Assembly: GCA_030378035.1 (NCBI GenBank)
Contig: JAUCGI010000015.1
Location: forward strand, 1 to 52,197
Reading direction: 5' to 3'
DNA length: 52,197 bases
Source: Desulfobacterales bacterium HSG2
GTDB taxonomy: Bacteria; Desulfobacterota; Desulfobacteria; Desulfobacterales; 4be13
Part shown: in pieces, positions 18,766-27,545 of the stretch
Position numbering within the stretch: the stretch's first letter is position 1
How the letters are laid out: the number at the start of each line of letters is the position of its first letter
The notes under the pieces: generated by a model
Databases searched by the model: none
What the model was told of the DNA's origin: nothing
What the model saw: the letters and a program-made list of their open reading frames with translations, nothing else
Translations under genes and position numbers: made by a program

Positions 18766-20118
18766 ATGATTACCCGCATCGAAATAAACGGATTCAAAAC
18801 TTTTCACGATTTCAAGCTTGACCTAAGCCCTTTTCAGGTGATCGTAGGCCCGAACGGAGCAGGCAAGAGCAATCTGTTTGACGCGCTTCGTATGTTGTCC
18901 AGCTTGACGGATTCGGACCTGCGGACCGCTTTTCATGACTTGCGGGGTGAAGCCGGCGAATTGTTCAGCATGTTTCCGGATGGCCGATCTTCCGACCGAA
19001 TGCAGTTGGCTGTTGAAATGCTTGTTGAACGCCAAGCTCAGGACAACTGGGGCGCTGAGGCCGATTTGAAACATACCCGTCTCCGTTATGAACTGGAAAT
19101 CGCTCGCCGCAGTGACAAACGAGGAATAGAGCGGCTTTATGTGGATAAGGAATCGCTCCTTCCGATCCGGCAGGAGGATGATGCTTGGATAAAGCGATAT
19201 AATCTTTCTCAGAAAAACCGGATGCCCAACTTGACAGAAGAACGGAATGAGCCCTTTATCTCAACATTTCGGAAGGGAAAAACCAAAGGTATCAAGCTTC
19301 ATACAGATGGACGGGAAGGGAAACGGGTGATTGTTGCGGAACGAGTTAAGCGCACGGTATTAAGCGGAATAAATAACGTCGAATTTCCCCATGCCTTTGC
19401 AGCACACGAAGAGATGCGTTCATGGAAATTTCTGCATATCAACCCTGAAGTATTGCGGCAGCCCAGTTCCATGCTGGCTCAACCATTTATTGATTCGGAC
19501 GGGAGCAATTTACCCACCGCGCTTGCCCGTATGCAAAGCGAAGATCCTTTTATTCTGAATGATGTTTCACGGGATTTGGCAAATCTTGTACCGGGCGTTT
19601 TAAAAGTGGATGTTGAGGAAGAGAGGAGCAGGGATCAGTATCTTGTCCGCATTCACACCCAGGACGGATGCTCTTTCTCGTCACGCGTGATCTCCGATGG
19701 CACACTGCGGGCCCTGACCCTGGTTTCGCTCAAAAATGACCCGGAACATCGCGGCGTGCTCTGTTTTGAAGAGCCGGAGAACGGCGTTCATCCGCTCCGG
19801 CTCAGAAATCTGGTTGGTGTGTTAAAAGAGCTGTCAACAGATTTCTCTGACCCGGAGCAGACAGATGAACCTTTACGCCAATTGCTGGTCAACACCCATT
19901 CCCCGGTTCTGGTTGCACAGAAAGAAGAAGTGTGGCCAAACATATTGTTCGCTTATATGACGACCCAGGTTGCCGTCCACGGTCAGCCCCATAGAATTAC
20001 GAGAATTATTCCTGTGGAATCCGGTGTTCAGACCAAACTTGATCTGGGCATAGATGAGCAGGAAGAAAAATATACGCTTGATCAGGTGAAGCATTATATA
20101 GAACAGGTGAAACCATAG
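18766..20118 (+). CDS. SMC/OLD-like AAA ATPase (AAA_21 type)
   Basis: ABC-fold ATPase of 450 residues. The Walker A is GPNGAGKS (28-35) after an N-terminus typical of RecF/SMC heads (ITRIEINGFKTF). The signature-like VISDGTLRAL lies near 306, Walker B CFEEPENGVHP near 333, and the H-loop NTHSPVLV near 375. There is no long coiled-coil arm. ATPases of this kind commonly pair with a TOPRIM-like protein in OLD, Gabija or PARIS-type defence modules, and the next gene is such a protein, here broken. The ATG at 18766 is chosen because homology to SMC heads starts there. The ribosome site is weak (AAACAAAAC), so coupling to the upstream gene is possible. Confidence 0.88.
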   Translation: MITRIEINGFKTFHDFKLDLSPFQVIVGPNGAGKSNLFDALRMLSSLTDSDLRTAFHDLRGEAGELFSMFPDGRSSDRMQLAVEMLVERQAQDNWGAEADLKHTRLRYELEIARRSDKRGIERLYVDKESLLPIRQEDDAWIKRYNLSQKNRMPNLTEERNEPFISTFRKGKTKGIKLHTDGREGKRVIVAERVKRTVLSGINNVEFPHAFAAHEEMRSWKFLHINPEVLRQPSSMLAQPFIDSDGSNLPTALARMQSEDPFILNDVSRDLANLVPGVLKVDVEEERSRDQYLVRIHTQDGCSFSSRVISDGTLRALTLVSLKNDPEHRGVLCFEEPENGVHPLRLRNLVGVLKELSTDFSDPEQTDEPLRQLLVNTHSPVLVAQKEEVWPNILFAYMTTQVAVHGQPHRITRIIPVESGVQTKLDLGIDEQEEKYTLDQVKHYIEQVKP

Positions 20119-20142
20119 CCGGGTTAAAGCAAATCATAATCA

Positions 20143-21048
20143 ATGAAGACAATAATTTTTGCTTTTTATGCTGAAGGACGGACTGATGAACGCTTTCTAC
20201 CGATCATCATCCGACGCACGGCTGAACAAATAATTATGACCCAGGGAAAATCGCCTGCGAATGTATCCGATCCAATTATACTGATTATAACGCTTTTCGG
20301 GGAGGCTCCGAACCGCGAATGAACGCGAATGAACGCGAACGGACACAGAACCGTGTGACCGGAATGACGGCCGGGCATCCCCGGATCCGGAGGACGCCCG
20401 ACCGGGGAACGGTGTGACTCCTCCCCGTGATCCGTGCGATTCGCGTTCATTCGCGTTCATTCGCGGTTCGGAGCCTCCCCTAAATCCGTTATAATCAGCA
20501 ATTATATTTTTGGAACCCGATTCTCCCATCCCTCAGACACGGGCAGAATGTATTCTGAAAGTGGCGCGTCAGGCAAGCGGTTATCATGCGCTTATCGTTC
20601 ACGCGGATGCGGATCATCCTACAGCGGATCGGGCGATGAATGAAAGAATCAGCCCCGGTTTTGATCTGGTTTTCAAAGAAAAAGATGAAGGTGATGTTTG
20701 CAGCCAGCTTGTACCTATCATTCCCATCCGAATGACTGAGGCGATGTTGGCCGATATTGAGGCACTACAGAGAGTCATCGGTACAGAACTTGATGCGGAT
20801 GGAATGGGAGTTCCTAAAAAACATCGGGAAATTGAAGCGGATGCCGATCCTAAACAGAGACTCAGAGAGGCGATTAAAAAGGTACAAACCATCGTTCCAG
20901 CGGCCGACGCCGTCGGATAAAACTGGGATCTCTTTACGAACCATTAGCCGGACATATTCGATTAGAACGCTTAAAATCTCTTTCAGCTTATCGGCAGTTT
21001 ATGAATGATCTGACAGAGACACTGACAGAACTGCGTTTGGTGAGATAG
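20143..21048 (+). pseudogene. Broken TOPRIM-like (DUF4276-type) partner of the AAA ATPase
   Basis: Reading from ATG 20143 gives a TOPRIM-like start (FAFYAEGRTDERFL). After 46 codons it runs into a 218-bp element and stops at a TGA inside it. Removing 20281-20506 (the element plus one 8-bp duplication) joins SDPII to FLEPDSP in frame and continues through HALIVHADADHPT, a DxD motif. A second lesion follows: frame 1 stops at 20918-20920, while the -1 frame continues with KLGSLYEPLAGHI to a TAG at 21046. Restoring one base in the GGCCGAC stretch near 20905 would give about 226 residues. The motif MTEAMLAD also seems to lack a tryptophan usual in this family as I recall it. The gene is presumably inactive. 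Confidence 0.85.
20281..20498. mobile_element. MITE-A, 218 bp, with perfect 8-bp target duplication
   Basis: Terminal inverted repeats CTGATTATAACG (20281-20292) and CGTTATAATCAG (20487-20498) bound the element. After a short mismatch the arms remain complementary for about 40 bp (GGCTCCGAACCGCGAATG and its complement). The flanks CAATTATA at 20273-20280 and 20499-20506 are identical target-site duplications. It has no reading frame of its own, so it needs a transposase supplied elsewhere. Related copies are at 45041-45235 and 47458-47484. Confidence 0.92.
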
Positions 21049-21050
21049 AC

Positions 21051-21126
21051 AATCAAACACCAAACACCAAGTTTGGTAAGCTAAACAATCAAACACTAAA
21101 CACAAAACCAAACACCAAAACACAAA
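21051..21126. repeat. AATCAAACACCAAACACC heptamer-like repeats
   Basis: Short AAACACC and ACACTAA repeats fill the gap between the pseudogene stop and the uvrA start codon. There is no clear ribosome site in it. The motif is the same as the CheR-side array at 34922-35150. Confidence 0.75.
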
Positions 21127-23949
21127 ATGACAAATAACAACAAAATCACCATACGCGGGGCGCGGCAGCACAACCTGAAAAACATCGATGTCGAACTGCC
21201 CCGAAACAAACTGATCGTGGTAACGGGCCTCTCCGGGTCCGGCAAATCAACCCTTGCCTTTGACACCCTTTACGCGGAGGGGCAGCGTAGATATGTGGAG
21301 TCCCTCTCCACTTATGCGCGCCAGTTTTTGGAGCGCATGGACAAACCGGATGTGGAACTGATAGAGGGACTCTCCCCGGCCATTGCCATTGAGCAGAAGA
21401 CAGCCAGCCACAATCCCCGGTCAACGGTGGGGACGGTCACGGAGATTTATGATTACCTCCGCCTCCTTTATGCCAGGGTCGGCTCGCCCCACTGCTACAA
21501 GTGCGGACAGCCGATCAGCTCACAGACCATCGATCAGATTATCGACCAGGTCCTCTCCCTGCCTGAACGAACCCGGATCATTATCTTATCCCCCCTTGTC
21601 ACGGGTCAGAAAGGGACCCATGAAAAGCTCTTCAAACGCCTGAAAAAAGACGGGTTTGCCCGGGTGCGTGTTGACGGGGAGACCCTGGAAATCGAAGAGG
21701 TCGGCAAATTAAATAAAAACAAAAAACATATCATTGATGTGGTTGTGGATCGGCTGATCATTAAGGAAGGAATTAAAAACCGGCTGGCAGATTCCCTGGA
21801 ACTGGCCCTGTCCCAGTCGGACGGCCTTGTCACGGTTGACATTCCCGACAAGGAACCGATCCTTTTCAGCGAAAAGTCGGCATGTATTCAGTGCGGCGTC
21901 AGTTACCCCGAATTTACGCCGGCGAGTTTTTCGTTCAATTCCCCCCAGGGCGCGTGCCCGAACTGCGACGGTCTGGGAACAACCACCGAATTTGATCCGG
22001 AACTGATCATCCCGGACCCCGACATCTCTCTGAGGAACGGCGCCGCAGCGCCGTGGGCCAACAGAAACTCCCCGTATTTTGCCGAATTTTTGGATAGCCT
22101 GACTTCGCATTACGGCGTTGACATTTACACCCCTTATAAGAACCTTCCGAATCGGTTTAAAAACGCCCTGCTCTATGGCACGGGAGAGGAGAAGATCACC
22201 TTCCATTTTGAACGGGATAACCGCCGGTTTACCTATCAGAAGACCTTTGAAGGGATTATTCCGAGCATGGAGCGACGGTACAGGGAGACAGATTCACGCT
22301 ACTCCAGGGAAGATATCCAGCGGTATATGAATTTCCGCCCCTGCCCGGAGTGTAACGGCGAAAAACTGAGCAGGGCCTCCAGGGCGGTTAAAACAGGAGG
22401 AATTTCCATATCCCAGGCGACGGCGTTTTCAGTGGCAGATGCGCACACTTTCTTTAATGAACTGAAATTGGAAGGGAAAGAAGCGATCATCGCCGGAAGA
22501 ATTCTGAAGGAGATCACGGAGCGGCTCGGTTTTCTCAAAAACGTGGGGTTGTCGTATCTGACCCTTGACAGGGCCGCTCATACGCTTTCCGGGGGCGAGA
22601 GCCAGCGGATACGCCTTGCCACACAGATCGGATCAAAATTGACCGGTGTGCTGTATGTCCTGGACGAACCGAGCATCGGCCTGCATCAGCGGGATAATCA
22701 GCGCCTTCTCTCCACCCTTTCACAGATGCGCGACCTGGGCAACACGGTTCTGATTGTGGAGCATGACGAGGAGACTGTCCGTTCCGCCGATTATGTGGTG
22801 GATATGGGACCCGCTGCGGGGGTTCACGGCGGGGAGGTGGTCTTTGCCGGAACGCCGAAGGCGCTGCTCAGAAGCAAAAAATCCCTTACCGGTCAGTATT
22901 TGTCCGGTCAGAGGCGGATTGAAGTTCCCTCGGAGCGGCGCGTCGGTAACGGGAAGAAACTTGTTCTCACAGGCGCCTCGGAGAACAACCTCAAAAAGAT
23001 CAGAGCGGAATTTCCCCTGGGATGTTTTATCTGCGTCACCGGCGTATCCGGCTCCGGAAAGTCTTCCCTTGTTCTGGAGACACTGTACCGAATTCTTGCC
23101 CGGAAACTGTATCAGACCCGGACACGGGCAGGCGCGCATTCCGGCATATCCGGGCTTGAATACATGGATAAGGTGATACACATTGACCAGTCCCCCATCG
23201 GAAGGACGCCCCGCTCCAATCCCGGAACCTATACCAATCTCTTCACCCACATCCGGGAGTTGTTCTCCAAAACCGAGGAGTCCCGGGTGCGAGGCTACAA
23301 ACAGGGCCGATTCAGCTTCAATGTCAAAGGCGGACGGTGCGAAGCCTGTCAGGGAGACGGCATCATCAAGATCGAAATGCACTTTCTCCCGGATGTCTAT
23401 GTGGCCTGCGATGTGTGCCGCGGCAAGCGATACAACCGGGAGACCCTCGAGATCCGGTACAAGGGGAAAAACATCGCGGATGTTCTGGATATGACCGTGA
23501 ATCAGGCGCTCGCCTTTTTCGAGAATATCATTTCAATCCGGTCAAAGCTGCAAACCTTGGTGGATGTGGGCGTGGGATACATCAAAATCGGTCAGCCGGC
23601 CACCACGCTCTCCGGTGGCGAGGCCCAGCGGATCAAGCTCTCCAGGGAACTGAGCAAGAAGGCCACCGGCAGGACCGTTTACATTCTCGACGAACCGACC
23701 ACCGGCCTGCACGTCTATGATATTCAGAAGCTCCTGAATGTCCTGAACCAGCTCACCGACATGGGGAACACCGTGATCGTGATTGAGCATAACATGGATG
23801 TGATCAAGTCCGCAGACCACATCATTGATCTCGGGCCGGAAGGCGGAGACGAAGGGGGATATATTGTGGGATGCGGGACGCCCGAGGAGATAGCGGAGAT
23901 TGAGGGGTCTTATACCGGGCAGTTTTTGAACAGGATAGTTGCTGAATAA
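21127..23949 (+). CDS. uvrA: Excinuclease ABC subunit A
   Basis: DNA damage recognition ATPase of nucleotide excision repair, 940 residues, full length for the family. The first Walker [10 protein letters not shown] is near residue 34 and the second GVSGSGKSS near 640. ABC signatures [11 protein letters not shown] (about 488) and [11 protein letters not shown] (about 830) are intact. Zinc-binding pairs are [13 protein letters not shown] (about 255-283) and [18 protein letters not shown] (about 738-768). It works with UvrB, UvrC and UvrD, none of which is in the window. The ATG at 21127 is chosen from the conserved [14 protein letters not shown] start. No strong ribosome site precedes it, the upstream DNA being repeat. 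Its stop is 10 bp before a hexamer array. Confidence 0.98.
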   Translation: MTNNNKITIRGARQHNLKNIDVELPRNKLIVVTGLSGSGKSTLAFDTLYAEGQRRYVESLSTYARQFLERMDKPDVELIEGLSPAIAIEQKTASHNPRSTVGTVTEIYDYLRLLYARVGSPHCYKCGQPISSQTIDQIIDQVLSLPERTRIIILSPLVTGQKGTHEKLFKRLKKDGFARVRVDGETLEIEEVGKLNKNKKHIIDVVVDRLIIKEGIKNRLADSLELALSQSDGLVTVDIPDKEPILFSEKSACIQCGVSYPEFTPASFSFNSPQGACPNCDGLGTTTEFDPELIIPDPDISLRNGAAAPWANRNSPYFAEFLDSLTSHYGVDIYTPYKNLPNRFKNALLYGTGEEKITFHFERDNRRFTYQKTFEGIIPSMERRYRETDSRYSREDIQRYMNFRPCPECNGEKLSRASRAVKTGGISISQATAFSVADAHTFFNELKLEGKEAIIAGRILKEITERLGFLKNVGLSYLTLDRAAHTLSGGESQRIRLATQIGSKLTGVLYVLDEPSIGLHQRDNQRLLSTLSQMRDLGNTVLIVEHDEETVRSADYVVDMGPAAGVHGGEVVFAGTPKALLRSKKSLTGQYLSGQRRIEVPSERRVGNGKKLVLTGASENNLKKIRAEFPLGCFICVTGVSGSGKSSLVLETLYRILARKLYQTRTRAGAHSGISGLEYMDKVIHIDQSPIGRTPRSNPGTYTNLFTHIRELFSKTEESRVRGYKQGRFSFNVKGGRCEACQGDGIIKIEMHFLPDVYVACDVCRGKRYNRETLEIRYKGKNIADVLDMTVNQALAFFENIISIRSKLQTLVDVGVGYIKIGQPATTLSGGEAQRIKLSRELSKKATGRTVYILDEPTTGLHVYDIQKLLNVLNQLTDMGNTVIVIEHNMDVIKSADHIIDLGPEGGDEGGYIVGCGTPEEIAEIEGSYTGQFLNRIVAE

Positions 23950-23957
23950 CATGAAAA

Positions 23958-24085
23958 CTTGAACTTGAACTTGAACGTGAACGTAAATATTTATAAGTTC
24001 AAGATTGACGAGAATGCTTGAGATGCCTATTGTTAAGGTTCAAGTTCAAGTTTAAGTTTAAGTTCAAGTTTAAGTTTGAGTTTTA
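23958..24085. repeat. TTGAAC / GTGAAC hexamer array, inverted
   Basis: Direct TTGAAC and GTGAACG units after uvrA are answered about 60 bp later by GTTCAAGTTCAAGTTTAAG, so the gap can form a hairpin. It ends just before GAGGAGG of the next gene. Confidence 0.85.
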
Positions 24086-24100
24086 TGAGGAGGTTTGATA

Positions 24101-24733
24101 ATGCTATCTTTCAATGAATGCACTTTGGAAATGTTGGACAGCACATTTGGTTTAAAACAGATCAGAACAAGCCAGTCTTTACAAAACCTGCTTGACGGTG
24201 AGGCTGAACTTTCGGATCTTGAGCATAATATTTTGCTTAATTTTCGCGAATTACTCCTGATAAACGTGGATAACTGGAATGAGCAGGAATTGGCATTAAA
24301 CTTCATCGGGCCTGTCTTTGCCTTAATAAACTTTACAGGCGAAAATTTTAATCTTTTTGCTGACAGGCTTCTCAAAGGTGTCGTTGACGGCATTGAGATG
24401 AAAGGAAAACCTGACAGTATGATCGCCAGCGGCTGGCGTGTGCCCAAAAAGCCTTATTTTTGTTTTCAGGAGTACAAGAAGGAAAAGGACGCAGAGGGTG
24501 ATCCTGCTGCCCAGGCATTGGCCGCCATGCTGGTTTCCCAGGAGATTAACGAACATAAAATACCTGTTTACGGCTGTTATGTAAGAGGCCGCTTCTGGTT
24601 CTTTATGGTATTAAAGGACAAATCGTATTGTATCAGTGATGCCTACACTGCAACGAAGGATGATCTTTTTGACATATTCAGAATCCTGAAGGTCTTAAAG
24701 CAGTTTGTCATGGAAATAGCCGAACAGAATTAG
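24101..24733 (+). CDS. Small PD-(D/E)XK-like protein, family uncharacterised
   Basis: Protein of 210 residues, cytoplasmic, without membrane segments. A nuclease-like core is visible: GKPDSMIASG (about 104-113) followed by CFQEYKKEKD (about 123-132), fitting PD...E-x-K. Later conserved-looking blocks are VYGCYVRGRFWFF and SYCISDAYTAT. The first ATG after GAGGAGG with seven-base spacing is at 24101; an in-frame TTG two codons earlier overlaps the spacing and is unlikely. I recall similar hypothetical proteins in Desulfobacterales and large sulfur bacteria but know no function. It converges with the next kinase, with only four bases between the stops. Confidence 0.75.
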   Translation: MLSFNECTLEMLDSTFGLKQIRTSQSLQNLLDGEAELSDLEHNILLNFRELLLINVDNWNEQELALNFIGPVFALINFTGENFNLFADRLLKGVVDGIEMKGKPDSMIASGWRVPKKPYFCFQEYKKEKDAEGDPAAQALAAMLVSQEINEHKIPVYGCYVRGRFWFFMVLKDKSYCISDAYTATKDDLFDIFRILKVLKQFVMEIAEQN

Positions 24734-24737
24734 GGAG

Positions 24738-27278
24738 TTATCTCTCAAGTATTTTCAGCTTCTCAAACGCTTTCTCAATCTTCTCAAAGAGCAGACCGCA
24801 CTTTTCCATATCCCCCTTTCTGACGGCAAGCTGGAACCGGAAGGTTTCGTCCCTGAGCTTATACGCTCCTGCCACAGATGCCATATCTTTCAACTTTTGC
24901 GCCTGATTTTCCATCGATCTTTCGTCCCCGGACGAAATCGCATCCCGCAATTGCCGTATTTTGTCGTCCGCCTCTTTGAAAAACTGATTGAATGTGGGGT
25001 GCGCCGCGTCCTGCGTCTCAGTTTCAGCCTTCGGGACAAATCTTTCAACAACTGTCAAAAGCTCCTTTTTGTTTATCGGCTTGGAGATGTAATCATCCAT
25101 ACCGGCCGCCAGGCACCGTTGCCGGTCATCTTTGAAGGCATGGGCTGTCAGGGCAATAATCGGAATCGGGGAGTTCCTCAATCCTTCAATTCCGCCCTTC
25201 CCTGATTCCCAATCCCGTATTGCCTTTGTCGCCTTAATGCCGTCCATTTCCGGCATTCGGATATCCATAAGAATGAGGTCAAAACGAATGCACCTGAGCG
25301 CTTCCAGGGCCATTTTGCCGCTGGTGACTCCCATCACCATATAGCCGCAGGCACCCAGAATACTTGTGACCACCTTCTGACTGGTCAGATCGTCCTCGGC
25401 CGCCAATATCCTGATCTTATCCCCTGATGGACGCCTCGGGTATCCGGAAGCTTGAAGTCTGCTCTCCTGCTCTCCGGGAAGTATTGAATCCTCCGAAGTT
25501 TTGGGTTCCCGGGTTCTCTGAATCCCGTTTGAATCCGCAGGTTCCGGGTGCGGGGCGAAGGGGATGGTAATATGGAAAGCGCTTCCCTTACCGGTCTCAC
25601 TTTCCGCCCATATCCGGCCACCCATCCGTTCCGCCAACTGCCGGCAGATATTCAAGCCGAGTCCGACACCTCCGTAGCTTTGCTGAACTGGGCCATCAAC
25701 CTGGAAAAACGGGTCAAAAATTTTGTCAAGTTTATCGCTCGAAATCCCGATCCCGGTGTCTTTTACGGAGAATTGAAGACAAGGGACTGAGGATTGAGGA
25801 TCGTGAAGAGGTTCTTCTGTCTCAGACCGGTGATCTTCGGCGCTGTTATCCGGTCTCACCTGAATGAAAAGCCCGCCTTTTTCCGTAAACTTGATGGCAT
25901 TTCTCAGCATGTTCACAATGATCTGACGCAGACGATCCGGATCGCCTGTGAGGAGGACGGGAATGTCAGGAGAAATATCATATTTCAATTTCAGCCCCTT
26001 CTCATTAACTTTCAGTTTCAGAGGGGCTATCGCGGATTCAATGACCGAAGAGAGATTAAAAGGGATATGATTTATATCCAGTTTTCCGGCCTCAATTCTG
26101 GACAAATCGAGGATCTCATTCAGAAGGTGCAGGAGCGAATCCGCGGAATACTTCGCCATCGTAAGGTATTCCCTCTGTTGCTCATTTAAGGCTGTGTCGA
26201 GCGTCAGTTCCAGCATCCCCAGAACGCCGTTCATCGGAGTTCGGATATCGTGGCTCATATTGGCCAGAAATTCGCTTTTGGCCCGGTTGGCAGATTCTGC
26301 GTCCTCCCTGGCTCTGACCAGTTCGTCTTCTGTCCGCTTGCGCTGAATTGCAATCGCGTAGAGAGTTGCCAGACGTTCGACCAGTTTAAGGTCCTGTTCC
26401 GTATAGTCCGTGTCCGAATTGAAAAGTACAATCTGGCCCACGAGTTTCTGATCGATCTGTGCGGGCGCTGATAAAAACCGCCGGATCGGCCTAGATCCGG
26501 CCGAAGGAGTATCGAATGAACGCGGGTCTTTTTCAGGGGCATTGCTCAATAAAGGCTTTCTTTTTTTCAGCACCCATCCGCACAACCCTTTTAATTCCTT
26601 CGGGACAGGCTTTTTATCCGCCGAATCACAGGTATCCCCTTCCTTTGTAGCTGTATCGGGAGAGACGAGATATCCGGTTGACTGATCAATGTAGCCGACG
26701 CAGCCATGCCTGCTTTTTGTGAGGCTCTTGGCTTTATCAAGCACAAGAGAGGAAATATTTTCAATGGATAACGGCGAGAGCAGCGCGGCGGACAGTTCGG
26801 CTACGGCTTCGTTGACAGATGCCTCCCAAGTCAGACGCCGGGTCCTTTCCTGTACTGCTTCCTCCAGATGACTCTTTTCTATGCGCAGGAGGTCCTCAGT
26901 CCGTTTGATCCGAAGCATCACATTGATCTGACTCACCAACTCGGCCCCTTTGACGGGCTTGGGGAGAAACGCATCCGCGCCCAGGTTCAGCCCTTTGATA
27001 CGGCTTCCGGAATCCGTCTGGTCGCCTGTAAAAAAAATGATCGGGATATGCTTTGTCTCTTCTCCGGATTTCAGCCGCGTACAGACTTCAAACCCGTCCA
27101 TGTCCGGCATATTAATATCGAGGAGAATGGTATCGGGTTGTTCCGCATTCGCCTTTTCTATGCCTTCAGCACCTGATTCCGCCTTCAGCACCGCGCAGTC
27201 AGGAATGAACTCTTCCAACAATACCGAAACAATCTCCTGAATATTTTTTTCATCATCAATCACCAAAATTTTTCTCAT
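24738..27278 (-). CDS. Hybrid histidine kinase REC-GAF-HisKA-HATPase-REC-Hpt-like
   Basis: Soluble hybrid kinase of 846 residues. The receiver (about 3-120, acceptor in [12 protein letters not shown]) is followed by a GAF-like domain (about 155-325) similar to that in the phosphatase at 47600-50383. The H-box is [15 protein letters not shown] (His about 341), the N-box [12 protein letters not shown], and the G-boxes DTGIGI and [13 protein letters not shown] second receiver (about 622-740, [13 protein letters not shown]) follows. The last 85 residues look like a helical Hpt domain, but the expected histidine is glutamine (Q794 in AQKLKDMA), so it may not carry phosphate. Its HisKA type resembles the BarA/ArcB class. 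The ATG follows a weak GAGG. Confidence 0.92.
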   Translation of the reverse strand: MRKILVIDDEKNIQEIVSVLLEEFIPDCAVLKAESGAEGIEKANAEQPDTILLDINMPDMDGFEVCTRLKSGEETKHIPIIFFTGDQTDSGSRIKGLNLGADAFLPKPVKGAELVSQINVMLRIKRTEDLLRIEKSHLEEAVQERTRRLTWEASVNEAVAELSAALLSPLSIENISSLVLDKAKSLTKSRHGCVGYIDQSTGYLVSPDTATKEGDTCDSADKKPVPKELKGLCGWVLKKRKPLLSNAPEKDPRSFDTPSAGSRPIRRFLSAPAQIDQKLVGQIVLFNSDTDYTEQDLKLVERLATLYAIAIQRKRTEDELVRAREDAESANRAKSEFLANMSHDIRTPMNGVLGMLELTLDTALNEQQREYLTMAKYSADSLLHLLNEILDLSRIEAGKLDINHIPFNLSSVIESAIAPLKLKVNEKGLKLKYDISPDIPVLLTGDPDRLRQIIVNMLRNAIKFTEKGGLFIQVRPDNSAEDHRSETEEPLHDPQSSVPCLQFSVKDTGIGISSDKLDKIFDPFFQVDGPVQQSYGGVGLGLNICRQLAERMGGRIWAESETGKGSAFHITIPFAPHPEPADSNGIQRTREPKTSEDSILPGEQESRLQASGYPRRPSGDKIRILAAEDDLTSQKVVTSILGACGYMVMGVTSGKMALEALRCIRFDLILMDIRMPEMDGIKATKAIRDWESGKGGIEGLRNSPIPIIALTAHAFKDDRQRCLAAGMDDYISKPINKKELLTVVERFVPKAETETQDAAHPTFNQFFKEADDKIRQLRDAISSGDERSMENQAQKLKDMASVAGAYKLRDETFRFQLAVRKGDMEKCGLLFEKIEKAFEKLKILER

Positions 27279-27291
27279 ATTATCTGCACCT

Positions 27292-27545
27292 CAGTTTACG
27301 GTTTACGGTTTACGGTTTACGGTTTACGGTTGACGGTTGTCAGTTGACGGTTGACGGTTGACGGTTGTCAGTTGACGGTTGACGGTCAACAGGCTGGTAC
27401 GCCGGATACTGGATGAGACGACTGTCAACCGCCAACCGTCAACCGCCAACCGCCAACCGCCAACCGCCAACCGCCAACTGTCAACTGTCAACTGTCAACC
27501 GTCAACCGTAAACTGTCAACCGTCAACCGTCAACTGTCAACCGTC
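27292..27545. repeat. GGTTTAC / GGTTGAC heptamer array with inverted arm
   Basis: The left arm reads GGTTTACGGTTTACGG, then GGTTGACGGTTGTCA. The right arm is its complement (AACCGTCAACCGCCAACCGCC). Between them, 27396-27422 is a 27-bp inverted copy of the 3' end of the adjacent kinase gene. The kinase stop TGA (27530-27532) lies inside the array. Confidence 0.92.

Noticed and set aside
20757-21008. Separate 83-residue protein in the third frame of the TOPRIM-like locus
   Set aside because: Shadow frame; the two other frames carry the recognisable family sequence.
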